From NCBI GenBank assembly GCA_938045315.1, contig CALINM010000112.1, positions 1-8,197 of the forward strand: a stretch of DNA of 8,197 bases, given 5' to 3'. Origin of the DNA: an uncultured bacterium (lineage in GTDB: Bacteria; CALINM01). A model generated the notes under the pieces. The model was not told the DNA's origin and searched no databases. It saw only the letters and a list, made by a program, of their open reading frames with translations. Each line of letters opens with the position of its first letter. Position 1 is the stretch's first letter. Shown here piece by piece: positions 1 to 5,610 of this stretch. Position numbers and translations under genes: made by a program.

Positions 1-90
1 TAGTGAATAAAAATATTTATTTAATTCAATAGAAGATTTCTGTGAATATTCAACAAGACCTTGATTTATGTTTAATAAAAACCTGATCAT
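1..90 (-). CDS. possible 5' end of a divergent gene running off the left edge (doubtful)
   Basis: An ATG at 90-88 on the - strand opens a frame with no stop for 30 codons to the window edge, beginning MIRFLLNINQGLVEYSQKSS. I do not recognise the product. There is no Shine-Dalgarno sequence, but an extended -10-like TGTTATTAT (110-102) and an overlapping TATAAA (104-99) lie just upstream, so a near-leaderless transcript is conceivable, as seen for two other - strand genes here. Thirty open codons in AT-rich DNA is weak evidence, so this could equally be untranslated intergenic sequence. The call rests only on the open frame and the promoter-like bases. Confidence 0.22.
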   Translation of the reverse strand, partial: MIRFLLNINQGLVEYSQKSSIELNKYFYSL

Positions 91-160
91 TTTTTATATT
101 TATAATAACAAACTTCTGTTCACTACTACAATTTTAAAAAGTTTTTAAATTCTATATGTT

Positions 161-174
161 TTGACTTTAATCAA
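161..174. promoter_or_regulatory. FNR/HcpR-type operator upstream of hcp
   Basis: TTGAC-TTTA-ATCAA is an interrupted palindrome that differs by one base from the FNR consensus TTGAT-N4-ATCAA. It also differs by one base from the TTGAC-N4-GTCAA motif known for HcpR, the CRP/FNR-family regulator of hcp in anaerobes. Its centre (167.5) is about 41.5 bp upstream of the start of transcription predicted from the TAATAT -10 candidate at 197-202. That is the class II activator position. The site matches and the spacing are seen in the sequence; the identity of the regulator is inferred. Confidence 0.6.
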
Positions 175-196
175 TTTAAATGGTTTATTTTTAATG

Positions 197-202
197 TAAT
201 AT
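197..202 (+). promoter_or_regulatory. candidate -10 box of hcp
   Basis: TAATAT sits in a run of alternating A/T and matches the -10 consensus at 4 of 6 positions. Initiation would fall near 209, giving a leader of about 24 nt that includes the Shine-Dalgarno sequence. No good -35 is present at the right distance, as expected if the palindrome at 161-174 recruits an activator. The AT-rich context allows other registers by a few bases. Confidence 0.35.
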
Positions 203-219
203 ATATGTAAAATTAAAAT

Positions 220-226
220 AAGGAGG
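220..226 (+). promoter_or_regulatory. strong Shine-Dalgarno of hcp
   Basis: AAGGAGG lies 6 nt before the ATG at 233. It is a full-strength ribosome binding site and fixes the hcp start. It contrasts with the missing sites of the - strand genes cbiG and the SGNH lipoprotein. Confidence 0.85.
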
Positions 227-232
227 ATTAAA

Positions 233-1528
233 ATGAGTATGTTTTGTTATCAATGCGAACAGACAGCCCATGGAACAGGCTGCACACAAATTGGAGTTTG
301 CGGAAAAGATCAGGATATTAACTCTCTGCAGGATACCCTTATTTTTGGTATGAAAGGAATTGCTGCCTATGCCTATCATGCTGCAGAACTTGGTTACAGA
401 GATCAGGAAGTTGATGATTTTCTTAAAGAAGGTCTTTTTAAAACACTTACCAATGTAAGTTTTGATCCAAACGACCATATTGAAGAACTACTCAAATGTG
501 GCAGAATGAACCTCAAAGTTATGGAATTACTTGATAAGGCTCATTGTGAGAGATTTGGAACACCAACACCTGTGGAAGTTGATACGGGACTAAAAGATGG
601 ATATGGCATTGTTGTTACAGGGCACGACTTACTTGATTTATACGAATTATTAAAGCAGACAGAAGGTAAAAATATTAATGTTTATACTCATGGCGAAATG
701 CTTCCAGCCCATGCATATCCAGAACTAAGAAAATTTAAACATCTTGTTGGTAATTATGGTGGTGCATGGCAAGAGCAAAGACGTGAGTTTGACGAGTTTC
801 CCGGAACTATACTTGTTACTACAAATTGTGTATTAATACCAAAAGAAAGTTATAAAGATAGGCTATTTACATGTGGTATAGCACGTGTACCAGGCTCAAC
901 ACATATAAAAGATAGAGACTTTACACCTTTAATCGAAAAAACATTAAAAACTCAACCTGTTAAAGCCCAATCGGGTAAAAAAATTATGACCGGCTTCCAC
1001 CACACAGCAATATTGGGTATTGCTGATAAGATTATAAAAGCTGTTGAAACTGGAAAAATTAAGCACTTCTTCCTTATAGGTGGTTGTGATGGTGCTAGAC
1101 CGGGGAGGAATTATTACACTGAATTAGCTGAAAAAGTTCCAAATGATTCAATAATTCTTACGCTTGCTTGTGGCAAATATAGATTTAACAAAGAAGACTT
1201 TGGAACAATTGAAGGAATACCAAGACTTATAGATATAGGACAGTGTAATAATGCTTACAGTGCTGTTCAGGTAGCAGTTGCCCTTGCTAAGGCTTTTAAA
1301 TGCGATGTAAACGACTTGCCTCTCTCTCTTATACTATCATGGTTTGAACAAAAAGCAGTAGCAATTCTCTTAAGCTTACTCGCCCTTGATATAAAGGGTA
1401 TGAGAATTGGACCTACACTTCCTGCTTTCATAACACCTAATGTTCTTAAAATTTTGCAAGAAAAATATGATTTAAAGCCAATTACAACACCAGAAGAAGA
1501 TTTAAAAGCCATTTTTGAAGAGAAATAA
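233..1528 (+). CDS. hcp: hybrid cluster protein (hydroxylamine reductase / NO-detoxification Hcp), short class III type
   Basis: Cytoplasmic Fe-S protein of the Hcp (prismane) family, which reduces hydroxylamine in vitro and is implicated in nitric oxide and nitrosative stress handling in anaerobes. The N-terminal cubane cluster motif is C5-x2-C8-x8-C17-x5-C23. All eight expected hybrid-cluster ligands can be placed: H131 (GHDLLDL), E155 (THGEMLPAH), C199 (TTNCVLIP), C285 (GGCDG, the persulfide cysteine in known structures), C313 (LACGKYRF), C338 (GQCNNAY), and E372 with K374 (FEQKAV). At 431 residues it is about 120 shorter than the usual 540-550. H131, E155 and C199 are each offset by 113 from the Desulfovibrio numbering (H244, E268, C312), so the deletion lies between C23 and H131, as in the class III enzymes of thermophiles and archaea. 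The start is fixed by AAGGAGG 6 nt upstream. No Hcr reductase gene lies beside it, so the electron donor is unknown. Confidence 0.97.
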   Translation: MSMFCYQCEQTAHGTGCTQIGVCGKDQDINSLQDTLIFGMKGIAAYAYHAAELGYRDQEVDDFLKEGLFKTLTNVSFDPNDHIEELLKCGRMNLKVMELLDKAHCERFGTPTPVEVDTGLKDGYGIVVTGHDLLDLYELLKQTEGKNINVYTHGEMLPAHAYPELRKFKHLVGNYGGAWQEQRREFDEFPGTILVTTNCVLIPKESYKDRLFTCGIARVPGSTHIKDRDFTPLIEKTLKTQPVKAQSGKKIMTGFHHTAILGIADKIIKAVETGKIKHFFLIGGCDGARPGRNYYTELAEKVPNDSIILTLACGKYRFNKEDFGTIEGIPRLIDIGQCNNAYSAVQVAVALAKAFKCDVNDLPLSLILSWFEQKAVAILLSLLALDIKGMRIGPTLPAFITPNVLKILQEKYDLKPITTPEEDLKAIFEEK

Positions 1529-1533
1529 ATACC

Positions 1534-1575
1534 AAACAGGGTAGTGTACAAAATTTAGTACTCTACCCTGTTTTT
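1534..1575 (+). terminator. intrinsic terminator after hcp
   Basis: The arms 1534-1549 and 1558-1573 pair through 16 positions with a single T-T mismatch (1545/1562), enclosing an 8-nt loop. The stem holds a GGGTAG/CTACCC core, and the 3' arm ends in five T (1571-1575). The A-run before the 5' arm pairs with part of the T-run. It begins 6 nt after the hcp stop. Its tail ends 13 nt before the start codon of the next gene, so that gene must be expressed by read-through or from a promoter not recognised here. Confidence 0.88.
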
Positions 1576-1588
1576 ATGGGAGTTTTTT

Positions 1589-2095
1589 ATGAAATGGTCC
1601 GAAGAAGCACAAAAAGCCCTCGAAAAAGTACCTTTCTTCGTAAGAAGAATGGCAAAAAAAGCTATTGAAGAGATGGCAAAAAAGGAAGGAAAACAGGAAG
1701 TAGATATTGATATTTTCAATAAAGCGAAGGAAAAATATTTAGGGATTATCAATAAAAAAGAAGATGTTATCAATATTGCTATTGTTAGATGCAATATCGT
1801 TTCTGAAACATGTCCCGGAGTGGGATGTCTAAAAGCCTTTAATGATAGAAGAGTTCATTTTGAAAAATATAGGGATAAAAAAGTTGAACTTATTGGTTTT
1901 TTTACTTGTGGTGGGTGTTCAGGAAGAAGAGTTCATCGGCTCGTACAAACTCTTAAAAACTACGATTTACATATTGTGCATCTTGCATCCTGCATGCTTT
2001 TTGAAGGAGATTATCCTAAATGTCCATTCAAAGAACTGATAAAAAAAGATATCGAAACACAGGAAGTAGAAGTGGTGGAAGGCACTCACCACTGA
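1589..2095 (+). CDS. PCP_red-like helical domain fused to a CGGC cysteine-rich domain
   Basis: Residues 2-50 look like the PCP_red domain, a small helical module otherwise found at the C-terminus of light-independent protochlorophyllide reductase subunit B. The visible signature is W3, EEA, KVPFFVRR and a helix rich in K and E. Residues 61-165 form a CGGC domain, a putative metal-binding family. Its cysteines are C68, C75 and C80 (RCN...TCPGVGC), C107 and C110 (TCGGCSGRR), C135 (HLASC) and C145 (KCPF). There is no signal peptide, so the protein should be cytoplasmic. The start is supported by GGGAG (1578-1582) 6 nt upstream, placed directly behind the T-run of the hcp terminator. Being the only partner of hcp suggests a role in nitrosative or redox stress, such as metal or sulfur handling, but that is inference. 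The biochemical function of both domains is unknown outside chlorophyll synthesis. Confidence 0.85.
   Translation: MKWSEEAQKALEKVPFFVRRMAKKAIEEMAKKEGKQEVDIDIFNKAKEKYLGIINKKEDVINIAIVRCNIVSETCPGVGCLKAFNDRRVHFEKYRDKKVELIGFFTCGGCSGRRVHRLVQTLKNYDLHIVHLASCMLFEGDYPKCPFKELIKKDIETQEVEVVEGTHH
2071..2093. terminator. weak hairpin at the convergent gene ends
   Basis: AGTGGTG (2071-2077) and CACCACT (2087-2093) form a perfect 7-bp stem with a 9-nt loop. It spans the last codons of the CGGC gene and lies 24 nt beyond the stop of the convergent SUI1 gene. No T-run follows on either strand. It could slow polymerase or protect 3' ends, but it is not a standard intrinsic terminator. No better terminator is visible between 2096 and 2117. 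Confidence 0.25.
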
Positions 2096-2117
2096 AAAAT
2101 TTACTGACCTTCTTTTA

Positions 2118-2480
2118 TTAGATCCCTTTACAAGTTATATTTCTTCTACTGAGAATTTCTTTTATTTTTTCCCTCTTATCTCCTTGTATTTCAATAATAC
2201 CATTAGTTCCTTCGCACCTGAACGCCCCTCCCGTGCCTAATTTTGTTTTTAACTCTTTTGCTAAAATTTTTAAAAATTCTTCATTACTCGGTAATCTGTC
2301 AATAACTGTTACTATTTTTCCACCTCTACCAGACTTTTCTACTCTGAGAACTGCAACCTTATCCCATTTTGACAGTTCTAATTGAGGTGCACATTCGCAT
2401 TCTGATATATATTCCCTGCACTTTGGGCATTTCTGATTTTTTTTAGGGTCATCTGTATAAATAAGCTTTGTATCCCTCAT
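2118..2480 (-). CDS. SUI1/eIF1-family translation factor (YciH-like) with N-terminal cysteine knuckle
   Basis: Small protein of the SUI1/eIF1 fold, in bacteria called YciH, which associates with the small ribosomal subunit and influences start-codon selection in family members that have been studied. Residues 1-31 hold C18-P-K-C21 and C28-E-C30, a possible zinc knuckle. The SUI1 core runs from about 42 to the end, with VEKSGRGGKIVTVIDRL (47-63), the KTKLGTGGAF strand-loop (78-87) and the IIEIQGDKREKIKEIL helix entry (95-110), all typical of the family. The length of 120 is close to normal. The ATG overlaps the cobJ stop as ATGA (4 nt), with only a weak AGAG upstream, so translation is probably coupled to cobJ. 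It is the last gene of the cobalamin unit. I see no reason in the protein itself for a role in B12 synthesis. Confidence 0.9.
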   Translation of the reverse strand: MRDTKLIYTDDPKKNQKCPKCREYISECECAPQLELSKWDKVAVLRVEKSGRGGKIVTVIDRLPSNEEFLKILAKELKTKLGTGGAFRCEGTNGIIEIQGDKREKIKEILSRRNITCKGI

Positions 2481-3229
2481 AATTTTTTCTCTTTAAAACT
2501 ATACCCTCTTTTCGTAACGAGATGATTACCCATCATGATTGTATCCTCATTACCAACAATTATCAATGTGTTCATATCAAATCTATCCTTTGGGAGATTC
2601 TCAACCTTACCAACCCCCTTTTCCTCCTTCAATTTTCCCCCATGTTTAACATAGCCACTCCACATTCCTCTTCTTTTTTCTAAAATATTAGACCATAATC
2701 TTTCAAAAAGTTCTCTTCTCTCCTTACTTACCGGGTTATAGATTACAATTACAGACCCTGATTCAAGAAATAGATTTAATCTTTTAAAAATAATCTCTTC
2801 ATCTGTTAGAAGATTTGAAAAGCTTATTACAGCAAAATCATTCATTAACGGTGCGCCCAGAGAAGCTGAGCATATACTTAAAGCTGGCAATCCTGGAATA
2901 ACTTTAATTTCAATATCAATATTTTCTTTATTAGCAAGCTCATAACTTAAACCTGCCATACCATAAATGCCTGAATCACCGGAAGAAACCAGTGATACAA
3001 TCTTACCATCCCTTGCAAATTTAAAAGCTTTTAAAACCCTTTCTTTCTCCTGCCTCATATGGGAAGAATAAAAATTTTTCTTCGGGAAAATTTTTTTTAG
3101 TTCTTCAACATATTTTTTATAACCTACAATAATGTCGCTTTTTTCAAGGACATTATATGCTTCCTTAGTTAAAGTTTCCTCTGTTAAGGCTCCACATCCA
3201 ACTACGTACAATCTTCCAGCGCTAAACAT
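2477..3229 (-). CDS. cobJ: precorrin-3B / cobalt-precorrin-3 C17-methyltransferase (ring contraction)
   Basis: Tetrapyrrole SAM methyltransferase of the CobJ/CbiH family, which methylates C17 and drives ring contraction in cobalamin synthesis; given the CbiG neighbour the anaerobic form (CbiH) is expected. Recognisable blocks are GRLYVVG (5-11), SDIIVGYKKYVEEL (31-44), VSSGDSGIYGMAGL (81-94), KVIPGLPALS (109-118), GAPLMNDFAVISFSNLLT (125-142), VIVIYNPVSKERR (160-172) and TLIIVGNEDT (221-230). The length of 250 is normal. Several family-typical residues differ: the first glycine-rich loop reads VGCGALTEETLT rather than VGxGPGxxxxxT, PGVTA is PGLPA, GDPG is GDSG, and the usual RNAGR-like segment is VKHGGK (194-199). 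The start is supported by GGGAGG (complement of 3242-3247), 12 nt upstream, which is long spacing. It overlaps the end of cbiG by 28 nt. No frameshift is visible. Confidence 0.9.
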   Translation of the reverse strand: MFSAGRLYVVGCGALTEETLTKEAYNVLEKSDIIVGYKKYVEELKKIFPKKNFYSSHMRQEKERVLKAFKFARDGKIVSLVSSGDSGIYGMAGLSYELANKENIDIEIKVIPGLPALSICSASLGAPLMNDFAVISFSNLLTDEEIIFKRLNLFLESGSVIVIYNPVSKERRELFERLWSNILEKRRGMWSGYVKHGGKLKEEKGVGKVENLPKDRFDMNTLIIVGNEDTIMMGNHLVTKRGYSFKEKKL

Positions 3230-4212
3230 AAAGTTATATTTCCTCCCTTCTTTTTAGGTACAATTATTTTACCAGAATTACTGCCCAGAATAGCACAGGC
3301 TTCACTTACGTTACCAATCCCATGATACTTTTCAACTTTTTTATTTACATCCAAAAGATGAGAAACTTTTTCTAACTCTGCAACTGTAAAAAAAGACAGT
3401 TCCACATTCAATTTATTAGCTAAATCAACCAACCCCGGTTCATCACGCCTTTTATCAATTGTTGCAATTTTCTTAATCGCTTCAATATGGATATTTTCGC
3501 AGCTACAAATGTTTTTTATATAATCAAATAACTCATTGCTACTCATTCCTCTATGAAATCCTATTCCTGCTACTAATTTCCTCGGTATTAAATACAAAAC
3601 ATCTTCTTTCTTAAAATCCCTCCAGCTAACAGCTAACTTGAGACCTTTTATAGATAAAAAACTATCTAAATCCTCATATATTTGGAAAAAGACTTGATTG
3701 AAATAATCATTCTCTTCACCGTTTTCTATAAAAACTGGTATTTTCTCTCTTTCTGTCATTAATCTGGCTGCTTTTCTATAAAGGCCAGTATCACTTATTA
3801 TTAATCCCTTTTCCTTAGCATATAAATCAATGGCCTTGTAACCCTGTACATCCGAAGAAGTAGTTATTACAGGTTCTGCCCCCAGGATATTTGCCACCTC
3901 TTTAGCAAGTTCATTCGCACCACCTAAATGTCCAGAAAGAAGACTTATAACATATTTGCCCCTCTCATCTACCACAACTATTGCAGGGTCACTTTTTTTA
4001 TCCTCTATTAAAGAAGATATAGCTCTAACCACAATTCCTGTTGCCATAATAGCTATTATATTCTTATATTCAAAAGCTTCCTCAAATGCACTTATAAGTT
4101 CTTTGTTGCCTATTTTTTTTATTGATAATCTATTACCATATTTTTTTTTCAATTTTAATGCAATATTTTTGCCATTCTTTGTGATATAAAGAGCAATAAC
4201 TCTTTTATTCAT
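3202..4212 (-). CDS. cbiG: cobalt-precorrin-5A hydrolase
   Basis: CbiG opens the delta-lactone ring of cobalt-precorrin-5A and releases acetaldehyde, a step specific to the anaerobic cobalamin pathway. All three parts of the family are present: the N-terminal domain with VISLLSGHLGGANELA (88-103) and PVITTSSDVQGYKAIDL (114-130), a short middle region (about 140-210), and the C-terminal domain with LVAGIGFHRGMSSNEL (213-228), IATIDKRRDEPGLVDLA (249-265), LSFFTVAEL (272-280), GIGNVSEACAIL (298-309) and IIVPKKKGGNITLCLA (316-331). The length of 336 is normal, without fusion to a neighbour. There is no Shine-Dalgarno sequence before the ATG; a -10 box TATACT ends 6 nt upstream, so it may be read from a leaderless transcript starting at its own ATG as well as from the upstream genes, 44 nt away. 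cobJ overlaps its last 28 nt. Confidence 0.95.
   Translation of the reverse strand: MNKRVIALYITKNGKNIALKLKKKYGNRLSIKKIGNKELISAFEEAFEYKNIIAIMATGIVVRAISSLIEDKKSDPAIVVVDERGKYVISLLSGHLGGANELAKEVANILGAEPVITTSSDVQGYKAIDLYAKEKGLIISDTGLYRKAARLMTEREKIPVFIENGEENDYFNQVFFQIYEDLDSFLSIKGLKLAVSWRDFKKEDVLYLIPRKLVAGIGFHRGMSSNELFDYIKNICSCENIHIEAIKKIATIDKRRDEPGLVDLANKLNVELSFFTVAELEKVSHLLDVNKKVEKYHGIGNVSEACAILGSNSGKIIVPKKKGGNITLCLALEDCT
3242..3247 (-). promoter_or_regulatory. Shine-Dalgarno of cobJ inside the cbiG coding region
   Basis: The - strand reads GGGAGG 12 nt before the cobJ ATG (3229-3227). The spacing is longer than the usual 5-9 nt. It is still the only good site near this start, and it supports the 28-nt overlap with cbiG over the downstream TTG at codon 7. 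Confidence 0.6.
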
Positions 4213-4218
4213 GTAAAA

Positions 4219-4224
4219 AGTATA
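4219..4224 (-). promoter_or_regulatory. -10 box giving a possible leaderless cbiG transcript
   Basis: The - strand reads TATACT (5 of 6 consensus positions), followed by 6 nt and then the cbiG ATG at 4212. Initiation 7 nt after the box would begin at the A of the ATG. A weak TTTAAA sits about 17 nt upstream as a possible -35. No ribosome binding site is present in the 44-nt gap. The geometry matches that of the SGNH gene exactly. Confidence 0.45.
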
Positions 4225-4256
4225 ACTTTCAAAGCAAAAATTTTAAAGTTAAAATA

Positions 4257-5015
4257 TTAAGAGAGAAGTTTTTTTAAAGTCAGTGCATTCAATACAGCAA
4301 AACCTGAAAAATCATTGTCAAAATATATAAAGGTTTTTTTGCCCCAGTTTTTAATTTTCCTTGCATAATCCATAAGCTCTTTATCCGAATAACTGGATGC
4401 GTATAATCTTTCATGACCATGAAGTCTTACATAGACAAAATCTGCAGTTATTACTTCATAATATGGATATCTTCCAGCAGAATCGGCAATACAAAAAGCA
4501 ATGTTATTTTTTGTTAAAATCTCAAAAAATTTATCACACATAAAACTCTGATTCCTGATTTCTATTGTATACCTAAAACTTTTGTCAAGAATACCTATAA
4601 AATCTTCTACAAGAGGAACATCAAACTTTAGACTGGGTGGTAGTTGTACCAGTATCACTCCTAGCTTTTCTTTAAGAAGAGAAATTTTTTTTAAATATTT
4701 ATTCAAAGTCTGCCTTTCTATTTTTAATCTCCTGTAATGTGTTATTTCCCTGTTTAATTTGACTGAATAAACAAAATCACGGGGTGCATTTTCATACCAT
4801 TTTACGAAAGTAGTTTCACGTATATCTCTGTAAAATGAAGCATTAATCTCTGTAGTCTCAAAATATTTAACATAATAATTAAAAAAATCTTTAATATTCA
4901 GGTTTTCAGGATAGAATACTTTTTTCCAATGCCAATAATGCCAGCCAGATGTTCCCACAAGATATTTCTTCATATTATATTTATTTTGAATTCTTAAATT
5001 TTCATAATCCACCAT
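4257..5015 (-). CDS. DUF72 (YecE-family) TIM-barrel-like protein
   Basis: Member of the DUF72/YecE family, widespread cytoplasmic proteins with a TIM-barrel-like fold and no settled function. Numbered from the first ATG, visible family blocks are VGTSGWHYWHWKKVFYP (20-36), the ETTEINASFYR strand (53-63), FVYSVKLNREITHYRRL (81-97), LGVILVQLPPSLKFD (118-132), YTIEIRNQSF (149-158), FVYVRLHGHERLYASSYSDKEL (193-214, read as two abutting motifs) and TFIYFDNDFSGFAVLNAL (228-245). It is complete. Family members usually begin just before the GTSGW strand, so M15 (ATG at 4973-4971) is a serious alternative start. The first ATG is kept because an AAGAG-like site precedes it and it overlaps the SGNH gene by 14 nt, as expected for coupling; M15 has no ribosome binding site. 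No domain links it to lipolysis or to B12, so its place in this run of genes gives little functional information. Confidence 0.9.
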   Translation of the reverse strand: MVDYENLRIQNKYNMKKYLVGTSGWHYWHWKKVFYPENLNIKDFFNYYVKYFETTEINASFYRDIRETTFVKWYENAPRDFVYSVKLNREITHYRRLKIERQTLNKYLKKISLLKEKLGVILVQLPPSLKFDVPLVEDFIGILDKSFRYTIEIRNQSFMCDKFFEILTKNNIAFCIADSAGRYPYYEVITADFVYVRLHGHERLYASSYSDKELMDYARKIKNWGKKTFIYFDNDFSGFAVLNALTLKKLLS

Positions 5016-5604
5016 TTTCTCTTATTAGCTCATATATTCTTTTAGCAAGTTTTTCATAACCTTTATTATTGGGATGTATGGGATCTGCTTTCAGACTGTT
5101 ATTAGTTAAAATTTCTTTAAGTATTTTACCTTCATAGGGTATATTGAATTCTTTCGCCACTTCTTTATAAAAATTAGGAACAGAAATTACAAATCCAGGT
5201 TTTGGGACGCCTATTAAAATTACATCTATATCCTTCTCTTTTATCATTCTAACCATACTCCTCAAATTTTCTTTAATCTTATAATCATCTATTCGTCTCA
5301 ACATATCATTACCGCCTTCACATAAAATAATAAGAGAGGGGTTATATTTTTCAAGAACCTCTTTTAATCTCATCACCCCCTCTTCTGTAGTCTCACCGGG
5401 AACACCAGATTCTATTACTCTTCTTTTAGTTAAATTTGCCAGCACATATGGATAACTTTCGGTATCATTAGCTCCAACGCCATGTGTTATACTATCTCCA
5501 AAGGCAAGTATGATATCATTTTCTGAAATATACCTTATTTTGGTGTTTTTCCCAATGCAGGATGTTATAAAGAGAAATATAAAAAATATAAGAATTCTCT
5601 TCAT
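5002..5604 (-). CDS. SGNH/GDSL-family esterase, predicted lipoprotein
   Basis: Serine esterase/lysophospholipase-like hydrolase (TesA-type SGNH fold), predicted to be attached to a membrane by a lipidated cysteine. Starting at the ATG 5604, residues 1-15 form a short signal peptide (KR, then IFFIFLF) with the lipobox ITSC, C16 being the lipidation site. Catalytic blocks are all present: FGDSITHG with nucleophile S38, SGVPGETT with G67 (oxyanion), GGND with N99, and DPIHPN with D174 and H177. This gives about 200 residues, normal for the family. The frame remains open to an ATG at 5652, but that would place 16 residues before the signal peptide. The chosen start also lies exactly one predicted initiation distance from a perfect extended -10. 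There is no Shine-Dalgarno sequence. It heads the leftward run of five genes. The substrate cannot be told from sequence. Confidence 0.88.
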   Translation of the reverse strand: MKRILIFFIFLFITSCIGKNTKIRYISENDIILAFGDSITHGVGANDTESYPYVLANLTKRRVIESGVPGETTEEGVMRLKEVLEKYNPSLIILCEGGNDMLRRIDDYKIKENLRSMVRMIKEKDIDVILIGVPKPGFVISVPNFYKEVAKEFNIPYEGKILKEILTNNSLKADPIHPNNKGYEKLAKRIYELIRENGGL

Positions 5605-5610
5605 AGTAAA

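Noticed and set aside
131-150. AT-rich inverted repeat in the hcp upstream region
   Set aside because: It is composed almost only of A and T runs and is imperfect, so it is expected by chance in this base composition.
161-189. TTGACT (161-166) read as a -35 with TTTATT (184-189) as -10 for hcp
   Set aside because: The -10 match is poor, and the same bases form a palindrome much better explained as a regulator site.
191-478. Open frame of 95 codons on the - strand over the start of hcp
   Set aside because: It lies antisense to the strongly supported N-terminal cysteine region of hcp, has no recognisable protein features and no ribosome site.
1267-1794. Two - strand open frames across the end of hcp and the start of the CGGC gene
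   Set aside because: Both are antisense to clear coding regions. One begins inside the hcp terminator hairpin and neither resembles a known protein.
1842-2039. A 65-codon + strand frame inside the CGGC gene
   Set aside because: It is an alternative frame of a gene whose cysteine motifs are read clearly in the other frame.
3956-4189. A hydrophobic 77-codon + strand frame antisense to cbiG that looks like a small membrane protein
   Set aside because: Hydrophobic antisense frames are common opposite AT-rich coding sequence, and cbiG is secure on the other strand.
4213-4256. Possible cobalamin riboswitch before cbiG
   Set aside because: The gap is only 44 nt and AT-rich, with no B12-box-like conserved bases; nothing comparable precedes the SGNH gene either.
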